46,041 nt of DNA, taken from the IMG/VR virus record IMGVR_UViG_3300046522_000183, positions 1 through 46,041 of that record. One strand, 5' to 3'. A program made the translations under genes and the position numbers. Of this stretch, positions 32,358 to 39,792 are shown piece by piece; position 1 is the stretch's first letter; each line of letters opens with the position of its first letter. The notes under the pieces were generated by a model. It saw only the letters and a list, made by a program, of their open reading frames with translations, did not search any database and had not been told where the DNA came from. Source of the DNA: a virus.

Positions 32358-33839
32358 TTAGTAGCTCCAGTTGATGGTCTTGCCGCTCGGGGACTTGAAG
32401 GTGTTGACCTTAGGCGCGGTCGAGGCGTCCTTGGCCGCGGGTGCGGCCTTCGCTTCAGCCTCGTTGCGGGCCTTGTCTTCGTCAGCCCACTGCTTCTGCA
32501 GCGAGCCGATCTCGCTCTTGATGCTCGGACGGTAGATGTCGCCGTTAGAGGCGAGATGTGCCGCACGGGCCTGCTCGGCGGCCTGCGCGCGCACGATCAT
32601 GCGGTCGTAGATGTCGAGCATGCGCTGGTTGGCGCCTGGGTCATTGTTGAGCGACGTGGACATCTGCTTGACGAACTCGCGGTCGCTGTCCGAGAACGAG
32701 CCGGGGAGCAGCTTGCCGTTGCCGTTGTCTTGCACCAGCTTGAGCGCGAGCTTGTTGCTGAGTGCCTTGGCGATGTCGCCGTCTGCGAGTGCATCGGCGC
32801 TCGACTTGTCGCCAGTAACCTTGGCGTACAGCTTGCGGGCGGTCTGGGACCACTCGCCGGCAAAGCCTTGGTCGACGTTCGGGTTGGACAGGACACGCCG
32901 AAGCTCGGAGACGTCGCTAGACAGACCGTTCGCGTTCGAGGCCTGAGTGGCAAGCGTGTCACCGTAGTCCTGATTGGACTTGGCGCCGGCAATCTTTGCC
33001 GCCTTGTCGTACTCGTCGTCCTTGGGCGCAGCGTAGTTGCCGTTGATGGCAATCGTCTTACGCGGGTCCTTGCTGTTGACGTACATCGCAGTGCCGTTAG
33101 GGAACTGGTGGATCGACCACGAGCCGGTGTCGCCAGCGACCTTCTTGTTGGCCGCCTGCTGCGCGATGAGCGCCTTTGCGTGCTCGGGGTCGCTGATACC
33201 TGCGAGGGACGAGGCCATACCCATCATGGCGTCATAGCTGTTGTCGGAAATCGTCGGCAGGCCAAAGAGGCCGGTCTTCGGCGCGTCTGGGGCGAGCGCA
33301 CCGGGGCCGAGCGTGCTGTCAGCACTGAGTGCGGGCATTGATGTCTTCTCTGTGGGTGCGAATGCGGTCGTGAGGGCGCCGGGGGCGTCGGAGGAGGGAG
33401 CACCACCGCCGAACTGATCCATGAGCTGACGAGCTGCGCGCTCGCGGCCACCTGTCGTGTCTGCCGAGCGCTCGTAGAGACGGTTCACCGCCGTAGCGGC
33501 TTCCTCGGGGGTCTTCGCCGACTGCAGAGCCTGATAGGCCCGGCTCTCCGACGTATCCATCTCGTGACGCATGAAGGCCTGCTGGCTCTCCGTGGTCTGA
33601 TAGCTGTCGGGGTACATCGACTTGAGCTTCGCGAGGCGATCACCACGCCACTGCGCAGTGCCCCAAGCGGTGCCGTTGTCGCCGGTCGGACCCCACGGGT
33701 TGAGGTCCTGGCCACTCTCGTGGACGAGGTTGCCGACGACGCCGGCTGCTTGGTGCGGAGCAAGCCCAAGGCCGCCTGCTTCACGGGGCTGTTGTGCCCA
33801 GTTAAGCCATGAGCTGGCGCGTGAGCCTGTTCCGTTCAT
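32358..33839 (-). CDS. Virion lysozyme / internal protein (Phage_lysozyme2-like)
   Basis: This 493-residue protein has an N-terminal lytic domain: LAPHQAAGVVGNLVHESG, then LNPWGPTGDNGTAWGTAQW, then RGDRLAKL (about residues 26-72), the pattern of tail-associated lysozymes. A Glu in HESG is a likely catalytic residue. The rest is helical, with a Pro/Ala-rich end. It would open the cell wall during DNA entry. ATG 33839 overlaps the next upstream gene by one base. Confidence 0.78.
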   Translation of the reverse strand: MNGTGSRASSWLNWAQQPREAGGLGLAPHQAAGVVGNLVHESGQDLNPWGPTGDNGTAWGTAQWRGDRLAKLKSMYPDSYQTTESQQAFMRHEMDTSESRAYQALQSAKTPEEAATAVNRLYERSADTTGGRERAARQLMDQFGGGAPSSDAPGALTTAFAPTEKTSMPALSADSTLGPGALAPDAPKTGLFGLPTISDNSYDAMMGMASSLAGISDPEHAKALIAQQAANKKVAGDTGSWSIHQFPNGTAMYVNSKDPRKTIAINGNYAAPKDDEYDKAAKIAGAKSNQDYGDTLATQASNANGLSSDVSELRRVLSNPNVDQGFAGEWSQTARKLYAKVTGDKSSADALADGDIAKALSNKLALKLVQDNGNGKLLPGSFSDSDREFVKQMSTSLNNDPGANQRMLDIYDRMIVRAQAAEQARAAHLASNGDIYRPSIKSEIGSLQKQWADEDKARNEAEAKAAPAAKDASTAPKVNTFKSPSGKTINWSY

Positions 33840-34996
33840 TATGCCGATGCCTGTGCGTAATTGACCATCTTGAAGCCACTTGCGTGCTCCTCGACGGCGT
33901 CGGGATGGACTGCTTCAACGTCCTGCGCCATGAGGCCCATGTGGACCTGTGGCATGCCGTGGTAGCGGAAGGTGTACACGGGGAGCCCGTTGTCGAGCGT
34001 GCCCACGCGTTTGATGTCGGTCTTGAGGCGCCTGTCGGAGAACTTCGCAGCGCTGGCAGCAGTGCCCATAAGGCCACTGATGACATCCCAAGCACCCGGC
34101 GTCTTCGTCGAGGTCGACGTGCCCGTCGAGTTGCTGCCCCAGTTGTTGGAGCCGATGATGCCCATGAGCTGCTGGAGGGACGCGTAGGGTGCCTGCACTT
34201 GGCTCTGGTACTGCTGCTGCTGGTTGTCGAGGTTGGCCTGATTGGCCTGCTGCTCGCCCGTCGCTCCAGTGCCGGCGAGATTGAACAGGTTGCCCTGGTC
34301 ACTGATCGCGGAGGAGGAGGCGTTGACACCAGAGTTCGCGGCGGACGTTCCAGCACCTGCGGCACCCGTGAGAGCCCCGAGGGTGTTGCTGTTGTTCGCG
34401 TTGGCGTTAGACGATGCGAGCTGCAATCCGTTCTGGAACGCGCTGTTACGCAGCGTTGCGCCAAGGTTCGTGGCCTGCTCTGCGAGGCCGCGCTGCACCA
34501 GACCATCAGCGATGCCCGTGCGGGAGCTGTTGGAGTTGCCGGTGATCGCGGCGTTCTGCTCGATGCCGGGCATGGTGACGTCGCGGGCAGTCTGGCGTGC
34601 ATTGAGCATCGCATCGTTGACCTGCCCGTCGATGTTCTGGCCGGAAACGTATTGGTTCGCAGCGTCGACCAGCGAACCTGTGTTGTTCAGCTTGGTCGGA
34701 TCGTAATTGCCGAGGCCACTGAGGGCCCCTGTGGTCGCGTTCGTGCCTGCGGTCTGCAGAGCACCGCCCGTGGCCGAAGTGCCGGCCGTGGAGGTGTTGT
34801 TGCCGTAGCCCATCATCGACTTGAAGACGTTGAGCTGGTCGGGCGTGAACTGCGCCGTGAAATCTGTGGGCGCCTGCGCCTGCGACGACTGCCCGTAGGC
34901 CGTCTGGGCCTTGGAGAAGGCGTCGGTCAGCGCGGCGGCCTGAGGAGCCCAGGGGGTCGTGCTCTCGTTCTTCGAGGTTTCTGTGGTCGAGCCCAT
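33839..34996 (-). CDS. Tail or internal structural protein with C-terminal S74-like chaperone domain
   Basis: This 385-residue protein has Ala/Asn/Gln-rich repeats over its first 290 residues, then FSDRRLKTDIKRVGTL and GLMAQDVEAVHPDAV near the end, which match the intramolecular chaperone (peptidase S74) of phage fibres and spikes. That domain folds the trimer and may cut itself off at the Ser of SDRRLK. I chose ATG 34996 over earlier in-frame codons because the residues before it look random. Confidence 0.75.
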   Translation of the reverse strand: MGSTTETSKNESTTPWAPQAAALTDAFSKAQTAYGQSSQAQAPTDFTAQFTPDQLNVFKSMMGYGNNTSTAGTSATGGALQTAGTNATTGALSGLGNYDPTKLNNTGSLVDAANQYVSGQNIDGQVNDAMLNARQTARDVTMPGIEQNAAITGNSNSSRTGIADGLVQRGLAEQATNLGATLRNSAFQNGLQLASSNANANNSNTLGALTGAAGAGTSAANSGVNASSSAISDQGNLFNLAGTGATGEQQANQANLDNQQQQYQSQVQAPYASLQQLMGIIGSNNWGSNSTGTSTSTKTPGAWDVISGLMGTAASAAKFSDRRLKTDIKRVGTLDNGLPVYTFRYHGMPQVHMGLMAQDVEAVHPDAVEEHASGFKMVNYAQASA

Positions 34997-35004
34997 GTGG
35001 GATC

Positions 35005-35334
35005 CTAGATTGTGTGAATGTAGAGAGGGCGCTCGATGCCGTCGTGGCAGAGCACCGTCGAATAGGGACGCCAGCCAAGCTTTTTCACGAAGCGCGCCCA
35101 CTTTTCACAAGCAGTGTCGTTCGGTGAAAGCATTGGCGTGGCGTAGAGTGGTGCTTGCACGCACTGTCTGAATGCGGCCCAGTCGTGGGCGATGCGCTTG
35201 AGTGCGGAGTGGGACCACTTGTGAACGCGGAGATGGGCGAGGAGCATTTGCGCCCCCGCCTCATCCCGGTATTCGTCAAGTTCGAACGTGCAGTAGTCCG
35301 TCTGGTGCGCGAGGTGGCGCTTAAGAAAGACCAT
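35005..35334 (-). CDS. Unknown protein, weakly acetyltransferase-like (109 aa)
   Basis: The C-terminal segment KWARFVKKLGWRPYSTVL resembles the end of GNAT-type domains (helix, then LGW/LGF, then strand). Such domains are found in small proteins beside T7-like internal virion genes. The acetyl-CoA binding motif is not evident. ATG 35334 lies inside the end of the preceding gene. Function unknown. Confidence 0.6.
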   Translation of the reverse strand: MVFLKRHLAHQTDYCTFELDEYRDEAGAQMLLAHLRVHKWSHSALKRIAHDWAAFRQCVQAPLYATPMLSPNDTACEKWARFVKKLGWRPYSTVLCHDGIERPLYIHTI

Positions 35335-35488
35335 GGGCCGTTAGGATCGCGTTGATCTTCGTGATCTCTGCGACGATGGTCTTGATGCTCTGCGAGATGG
35401 AGGCCAGCTCCAGCTGCAGGTAGTTCTGCGTGCCACCATCGAGCGTCGGCATGGGCCGCGGGACGTACGTGACTGTCTTCTGCGCCAT
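35321..35488 (-). CDS. Small helical protein (55 aa)
   Basis: ATG 35488 overlaps the TAA-side end of the nozzle gene (TAATG). It has a Pro-rich start and one helix with regular hydrophobic spacing (LQLELASISQSIKTIVAEIT). Phage tail blocks often have such small coiled-coil proteins next to the nozzle gene. Function unknown. Confidence 0.6.
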   Translation of the reverse strand: MAQKTVTYVPRPMPTLDGGTQNYLQLELASISQSIKTIVAEITKINAILTAHGLS

Positions 35489-37137
35489 TAGCGTCCGCCT
35501 GTGGTCCTGATGTCTAAATCGAAGCCGGTGAGCGTGAAGGTGCGGTAGTCAGTCCACAGGAGCTTCAGCGCGAGCCATCGGCCCTCGGTGTTCACGTCGA
35601 CCTTGTAGTTGCCCACGCCGTCGTACGGTTGATAGGCGCCGTAGACTGGAGCGCTGGAGTTAGGGTCGTCCGAGGAGCCCGCGGCGATCTGCAGCGACTG
35701 GCCGCCTGATGTGTCAACACGAGCCTGCGGATAGATGGAGCGCAGGAGCTTGTACTGGCGCAGCTCGGCACCCAGCTCGTCGAGGTCGAGGCCGGTGCGC
35801 TCGAGATAGACCGGAGCGGTGGCGTTGGCGTCGACAGGGTATGGTGCGACAGAGCCAGGACCGAACACATCGAAGGCGTACAGCGTGGGCTGGAGGCCAT
35901 ACTCGGACGCGCCATCACCAACACACACGGTGACGCGCTTGCCGCCGTCCTCCTGATCCTGAAACGATCCGCCGACGTCCGTGTAGGACGCAGGGACGCT
36001 CGTGTAGGTGAGCAGGTTGGACACCGGGCCATCGTCGTACGAGAAGATCGACGGCATGTCGTCGAAGGACCAAGACTCGGTGGTCAGATTGTAGACCGCG
36101 GCGCGATTGCAGCCGTTGACGTGCTTGAACTTCACGAGCGGATCGCCCGAGACGTAGCCGAAGGAGATCTCGTTGAGGCGCGGGTTGAACTGCACGAAGC
36201 ACTTCGAAGCCAGCGAGATGTTGAGTGAGCCGAAGATGAAGTCGCGGGTCTTCTCGTCGCAGAGGCTCTTCTCGGAGATGCCGTCGTGGACCCAGATGTC
36301 GTCGATGCCGAAGCAGTAGTTCTTGCCGTCCAGCTCAATCGAGCAGTTCGTGTTCAAGACGCCCTTAGCGGAGGACAGCTTCGTGTACGAGAAGACCTGA
36401 ATGGAGCCATCGGCGTGCATGCGCCATGCTTCACGCTGACCGTAGATGATCAGGTCGCTGCCCAATTGGCACGCGTCTGTGATGCCGCCATCCATGGCCT
36501 GCAGGATGTTCTCGGTCGCAAGCGTGGCGGGGTTCGTGATGTCCCAGGAAGAGGGGTACTGGCCGTTCGTCACGATGGACGAGGTCTTCACCATCGTGGG
36601 GTAGGCCGTGGCGCCCTTGGTCACGTTGAGAGCGACGACGGCACCACCGCACTGCGCGATGATCCTAGAGGTCCACGTCGGATCCCACTTGTCAGCTGGG
36701 GCGGCGTAGGTGGCCGCGCTGAGATCCTTGAACTGGGTCGCGGAGGGGAGCAGGTACCACGGCGGGCGGCCTTCGCGGTTGACGTAGATAATGTTGCCAA
36801 TGGTGTACGAGGTCCAATTGGCCTCGACGTCGCTGACCACGTAGCCTGCGGGGGAGTAGTCGGTCTCGACCCCGTTGGCGTAGTAATAAACACGGCCTGA
36901 GCGATAGCCCAGGAAGAGATCGTTGTTGCTGCTGCCGATACCTGCGGTGAAAGCATAGCGTGGGTTGGCTTCCGCCAACGGCTGCTTCACAGCTCTGAAC
37001 ACCGGCGCTGGTGAAACCTTGTTGTTCCTGAACCTAACGTTCACACCAGACGAGAATGCACCAACCGGAAGGTTGTAAGGGTCTTGATCAGTGACAATGC
37101 CTTTAGAGGCAAGGTCCCTTAGTCGAACTATAGTCAA
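35488..37137 (-). CDS. Tail nozzle protein (tail tube B-like)
   Basis: This 549-residue beta-rich protein has the start LASKGIVTDQDPYNLPVGAF and the later YGQREAWRMHADGS and DDIWVHDG segments, typical of the six-fold nozzle that closes podovirus tails (SU10/P22 gp10 type). It starts at TTG 37137 with AAGGA nine bases upstream; that site lies next to a short inverted repeat. Confident. Confidence 0.85.
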   Translation of the reverse strand: MTIVRLRDLASKGIVTDQDPYNLPVGAFSSGVNVRFRNNKVSPAPVFRAVKQPLAEANPRYAFTAGIGSSNNDLFLGYRSGRVYYYANGVETDYSPAGYVVSDVEANWTSYTIGNIIYVNREGRPPWYLLPSATQFKDLSAATYAAPADKWDPTWTSRIIAQCGGAVVALNVTKGATAYPTMVKTSSIVTNGQYPSSWDITNPATLATENILQAMDGGITDACQLGSDLIIYGQREAWRMHADGSIQVFSYTKLSSAKGVLNTNCSIELDGKNYCFGIDDIWVHDGISEKSLCDEKTRDFIFGSLNISLASKCFVQFNPRLNEISFGYVSGDPLVKFKHVNGCNRAAVYNLTTESWSFDDMPSIFSYDDGPVSNLLTYTSVPASYTDVGGSFQDQEDGGKRVTVCVGDGASEYGLQPTLYAFDVFGPGSVAPYPVDANATAPVYLERTGLDLDELGAELRQYKLLRSIYPQARVDTSGGQSLQIAAGSSDDPNSSAPVYGAYQPYDGVGNYKVDVNTEGRWLALKLLWTDYRTFTLTGFDLDIRTTGGR

Positions 37138-37147
37138 CTTAAGAAAT

Positions 37148-37165
37148 CCTTAGGAGATCCTAAGG
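37148..37165 (-). promoter_or_regulatory. Inverted repeat beside the nozzle ribosome site
   Basis: CCTTAGGA-GA-TCCTAAGG, 8-base arms with 2 bases between. On the minus strand it can fold as CCTTAGG-ATCT-CCTAAGG and includes the AAGG of the nozzle gene's ribosome site. It is therefore either a translation switch or a protein-binding site. Confidence 0.6.
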
Positions 37166-37226
37166 TCACTTAGGAATATCTGAATATGATAATTGATGAA
37201 ATTGCCTATGGGAGTACGTAAGGAGA

Positions 37227-37242
37227 CCTTAGGATCCTAAGG
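37227..37242 (-). promoter_or_regulatory. Second copy of the CCTTAGGA palindrome
   Basis: This is a perfect 16-base palindrome CCTTAGGATCCTAAGG, with the same arms as the repeat 79 bases away. A half site CTTAGGA lies between them at 37169-37175. Two matching palindromes in one leader suggest a dimeric DNA-binding protein or a pair of RNA hairpins. Confidence 0.6.
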
Positions 37243-37260
37243 CCCCCTTACCCCCATGGT

Positions 37261-37275
37261 CCGCGGCGACCGATG
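37261..37275 (-). promoter_or_regulatory. Candidate late promoter motif, copy 1
   Basis: The minus-strand sequence CATCGGTCGCCGCGG occurs here, 124 bases before the nozzle start, and once more at 38421-38435. Both lie upstream of minus-strand late genes. I propose it as a promoter for the phage RNA polymerase; this is inference from an exact 15-base repeat. Confidence 0.4.
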
Positions 37276-37285
37276 TGCATGGCGC

Positions 37286-37429
37286 TCAAGGCTGGCGCCA
37301 CCAGTAGGCGGCATCAGACAGCAAGTTCGCAATGACCTGCACGACCCCTTGAGGGAACGTGACGATGATCATGATCCGGCGCACCCAGCGGCGCTTGTAG
37401 GAAGAGATAGGCGGGAGCGTGAGTCGCAT
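37286..37429 (-). CDS. Small membrane-associated protein (47 aa)
   Basis: ATG 37429 overlaps the fibre gene's TAA. The product has a basic start (SSYKRRWVRR), a hydrophobic middle (IMIIVTFPQGVVQVIANLL) and a Trp-rich end. It may be a small membrane peptide. It ends just before the candidate late promoter. No family recognised. Confidence 0.55.
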   Translation of the reverse strand: MRLTLPPISSYKRRWVRRIMIIVTFPQGVVQVIANLLSDAAYWWRQP

Positions 37430-38244
37430 TAGGCTTTGATGCATGTCAGCACGGTCGCGGAGTATGGGCGCGTCTCGTTCGCGTCACCCGTGGCTCCTGA
37501 TGAGAAGTTGATGGCGTGCGTGTGCGCCACGCTGGCGCCGGCCGTGGTGCCACTGTAGGAATGCGTGTGGTCGATGTTGGCGGCGCTCGTTGTGTCCGTC
37601 ACGTCCGACGTGGCGACCGTAGCCGCGTTCGTACCGTCTTGGTGGATGACACCGCCCCGTCGCGTGTAACTGTGCGAGTGGGTCGTGTTGGAGTTCATCG
37701 TGCCAGTCGTGCCCGAGAACGTGTGCGTGTGGTCTACCGAGTTGCCCCCTGTGTTGCCAACAACGCTATGCGCGTGTGATTGGATCACAGGGCTCTGCAG
37801 TGTACCCACGACGCTCGCTAGACCGGCGACCTCGCGGTGTCGGCGATAGCGGCTGATCATGTTCGGGACGTTGAACGTGGTGCTGCCGTCGCCGGCGCCC
37901 CAAGTCGTCCCAATGGCGGTGAATAGGTCGGCGTAGGTCGTGCGCGACACAGCCTGCCCATCACAGAGCAGCCACCCGGTGGGCGCCGTCGTGCTGCCGA
38001 AGTCGGCGATCAGGCCTGCAGGGGCCGCCCCGTTTCCACGGAGCACACCATTGACCAAGAGCGCCGTGATGGCGTCGAGCTGGGCCTGGGTGCTGTTGAG
38101 GGGAGCCGCAGTGAAGTTGGGGAAGGTGGCCTTGACGGTCGCCTTGAGCAGCCGCAGGTGGTCGTCAGCATTGCTCAGGGGATCGGAGGCCGCTGGGTTG
38201 GACGTGACGAGGTCCGAGAGGTAGGTGGCAGTCTCTAAGGGCAC
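37429..38244 (-). CDS. Tail fibre with collar domain and HxH repeats
   Basis: This 271-residue protein has an early trimer-forming helical part (about 15-80), a tail collar domain (IADFGSTTAPTGWLLCDGQ, then FNVPNMISRYRRH) and a C-terminal zone with repeated HxH pairs (SHAHS, DHTHT, THSHS, DHTHS, AHTHA). In T4 long tail fibres HxH pairs bind metal ions in the needle tip, so the same is likely here. It starts at GTG 38244. Its role would be host recognition. Confidence 0.83.
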   Translation of the reverse strand: MPLETATYLSDLVTSNPAASDPLSNADDHLRLLKATVKATFPNFTAAPLNSTQAQLDAITALLVNGVLRGNGAAPAGLIADFGSTTAPTGWLLCDGQAVSRTTYADLFTAIGTTWGAGDGSTTFNVPNMISRYRRHREVAGLASVVGTLQSPVIQSHAHSVVGNTGGNSVDHTHTFSGTTGTMNSNTTHSHSYTRRGGVIHQDGTNAATVATSDVTDTTSAANIDHTHSYSGTTAGASVAHTHAINFSSGATGDANETRPYSATVLTCIKA

Positions 38245-38420
38245 CTGGGGATCCGTTGGGGATTTGGGAAGTAGTCGGTACGAGGCACATCAAACGGCGC
38301 CTCTGGTGTATAACGCCGGGACTTCGACCGATAACCCTTTGATCCCTAACGATATTCACCTAATTGCCACTATTGGGGCCCAATGTTGCCCAGATAGGAC
38401 CCGCGGGTGGGACCCAAAGA

Positions 38421-38435
38421 CCGCGGCGACCGATG
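38421..38435 (-). promoter_or_regulatory. Candidate late promoter motif, copy 2
   Basis: Second exact copy of the 15-base minus-strand sequence CATCGGTCGCCGCGG, 177 bases before the fibre start at 38244. Partial likeness continues beyond it (a T/A-rich triplet, then TGGG). See the copy at 37261-37275. Confidence 0.4.
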
Positions 38436-38651
38436 GCCTATGGGACCCATTGGGGCCCCAGGTTGCCCGAGGAAGACACCGCAGCCGTAAGCTCCGCCGC
38501 CGCCGCCCTTCAAGCCAAGGAAGCTTGAAGTCGGGTCGGTGTTTGACCCTAAAAAGGATCCCCCGGCTCGAAAGGGGACCCGTTGATTGCCCTAGTCCCC
38601 CGCGATAGTCCCCCGCACCACGCCTATCCCCTTGGTATCGCGTGCATTCCT

Positions 38652-38668
38652 CCGGTTATCATAACCGG
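38652..38668. promoter_or_regulatory. Operator-like palindrome CCGGTTAT-C-ATAACCGG
   Basis: This is a perfect inverted repeat with 8-base arms and a single central base, typical of a site bound by a protein dimer such as a phage repressor. It lies in the gene-poor region between diverging arms. The binding protein is unknown; the MarR-like gene at 42175 is one candidate. Confidence 0.55.
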
Positions 38669-38791
38669 CATGCGGGGTGCATAGGGCCGCTATGGGACTA
38701 TCAGGCTCTAGCCTTATAGCCTGCGCGCCATATCAGGCTGCAGCATTATTATCCGGGTATTAATCGGCTGGGATTAGGGCCGGATTGGTAT

Positions 38792-38804
38792 GTTATAGTA
38801 TAAC
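38792..38804. promoter_or_regulatory. Palindrome GTTATA-G-TATAAC
   Basis: This is a perfect 13-base palindrome in an AT-rich patch. It contains TATAGT on the plus strand and TATACT on the minus strand, either of which could serve as a -10 box, but I see no good -35 box for either. It may be an operator overlapping a promoter, or an unwinding element. Confidence 0.4.
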
Positions 38805-38987
38805 GTCGCGGGTGGGATAGTCGGCCTTATATGGGCGACACCGGCTCAATAGGCCCTAGGTGCCCCAGCGGCCCCGTGGAGCCGCGCGTTCAACCCGCCC
38901 GCTACCCTGATAGCCCACGATCCCCACGGCTCCCCACGGCCCTCTGAGCCCCCACAAGAATGCATACCAGCCATGCGAGCAATTCGG

Positions 38988-39017
38988 TTGACGCGGGGGA
39001 CCGTATGGCCACTTAAT
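38988..39017 (+). promoter_or_regulatory. Sigma70-like promoter for the 39-kb genes
   Basis: TTGACG (38988-38993) and CTTAAT (39012-39017) stand 18 bases apart. A transcript would start near 39024, 50 bases before the first ATG. This is the best host-type promoter seen for the plus-strand genes running towards the integrase. Confidence 0.5.
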
Positions 39018-39073
39018 GCATTCACACAAGGCAGTCATTCACCACTAGGCACTAAGGACCACGGGGAAACACA

Positions 39074-39343
39074 ATGAAGATTAAGCCGGAACACTACGCC
39101 CATATGCGCAAGGCCATTAGCGCGATCAGCGCGGCCGATATGGCAGCACATAGGCAGCACATCGTCAACGAGGGGAAAGCCCAAGACGTCGAAAAGCGCT
39201 TGCGTTGGGACTTGTCTTACCGCGCGGGCTTGTCGCGGTGGATCGCGGACAATGTCTATTCCTACGCTGACGACACGCACATCGATACGGCCCTCCGCGC
39301 CATCATGCGGGAATTGTACGGCCCTGAGGCCAAGTCACTCTAA
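39074..39343 (+). CDS. Unknown protein (89 aa)
   Basis: This is the first gene of the plus-strand block leading to the integrase, with GGGGAAAC before ATG 39074. The product is helical, with many His, Arg and Ala residues (HMRKAISAISAADMAAHRQH), and an IDTALRAIMREL end. It looks like a small soluble DNA- or protein-binding accessory. No family recognised. Confidence 0.7.
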   Translation: MKIKPEHYAHMRKAISAISAADMAAHRQHIVNEGKAQDVEKRLRWDLSYRAGLSRWIADNVYSYADDTHIDTALRAIMRELYGPEAKSL

Positions 39344-39367
39344 CAGCCAACCCTAAGGATCAACCCA

Positions 39368-39442
39368 ATGTCACAAGCTCAGAAGCAAATCATCGCAGCA
39401 ATCCGCAAGGCCGAATTGGCCGCATACCGCAACGGCAAGTGA
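39368..39442 (+). CDS. Tiny basic peptide (24 aa)
   Basis: ATG 39368 has AAGGA seven bases upstream. The peptide is a single basic helix (AQKQIIAAIRKAELAAYRNG). It is supported by the ribosome site and position only. Confidence 0.45.
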   Translation: MSQAQKQIIAAIRKAELAAYRNGK

Positions 39443-39455
39443 GCAGGGGATACAC

Positions 39456-39686
39456 ATGGCATATCGGGGCAAGTATCCACACCACATCAAAAGCGTGAGC
39501 ATCGGCAAGCCATACGGCGGCGCCTTGTGCGTCACCAATGCGGGCTTTCGCTATCAGGTGTTCCCCGTGAACGCCGCAGGTAGCAGCAAGGTCCCTGGGG
39601 TCGGCGCTGATATCTCGCATTACGTCCAATCCCCCGACTATCGCGTGCAGCCGCTAGACGGTGATGTGAGCAACGCGCGGGGATAG
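39456..39686 (+). CDS. Unknown protein (76 aa)
   Basis: ATG 39456 follows an AGGGGA stretch. The product has beta character (SVSIGKPYGGALCVTNAGFR) and no membrane segment. It lies between the tiny peptide gene and the GP88-like gene. No family recognised. Confidence 0.6.
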   Translation: MAYRGKYPHHIKSVSIGKPYGGALCVTNAGFRYQVFPVNAAGSSKVPGVGADISHYVQSPDYRVQPLDGDVSNARG

Positions 39687-39694
39687 CGCGCGGC

Positions 39695-39750
39695 ACATAG
39701 GTTTTACGGTGGGCGCCTAACGGCTTCCCACCTTAAGGCCGTAGAGGGCC
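39695..39750 (+). other. Inverted repeat GGTGGG...CCCACC before the GP88-like gene
   Basis: GGTGGG pairs with CCCACC across 13 bases, but it is followed by TTAAGG rather than a T run, so it is not a convincing terminator. It may be a weak operator or an RNA fold. Confidence 0.3.
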
Positions 39751-39764
39751 GAGGTGCGCCCCAA

Positions 39765-39773
39765 TAGCTGCCA
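39765..39773 (+). promoter_or_regulatory. TAGCTGCCA motif, copy 1
   Basis: First of four exact copies of TAGCTGCCA in the 39.7-43.9 kb gaps, 20 bases before ATG 39793. It may be part of a promoter or an operator. Confidence 0.45.
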
Positions 39774-39792
39774 TATGATAGGACAACGGCAC

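Larger units (their letters stand above)
38245..39073. other. Gene-poor divergent region with many short repeats
   Basis: I see no convincing gene here; the open frames lack ribosome sites and read as low-quality protein. It holds a hairpin CTTCAAGC...GCTTGAAG (38508-38530), direct repeats TAGTCCCCCGC (38593-38603, 38606-38616), tandem TCCCCACGGC (38921-38940), two palindromes, and two copies of ATTGGGGCCC followed by GTTGCCC. It separates the two transcription arms. An origin of replication, operators or both are likely but unproven. Confidence 0.6.

Noticed and set aside
38225-38608. Plus-strand reading frame of 127 codons at the start of the gene-poor region
   Set aside because: It starts opposite the fibre gene, has no good ribosome site, and its product is a low-quality Arg/Pro-rich sequence over repeats.
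38900-39073. Classical T7 promoter consensus
   Set aside because: No sequence like the T7 promoter was found here or in other gaps; the polymerase probably has a different promoter.
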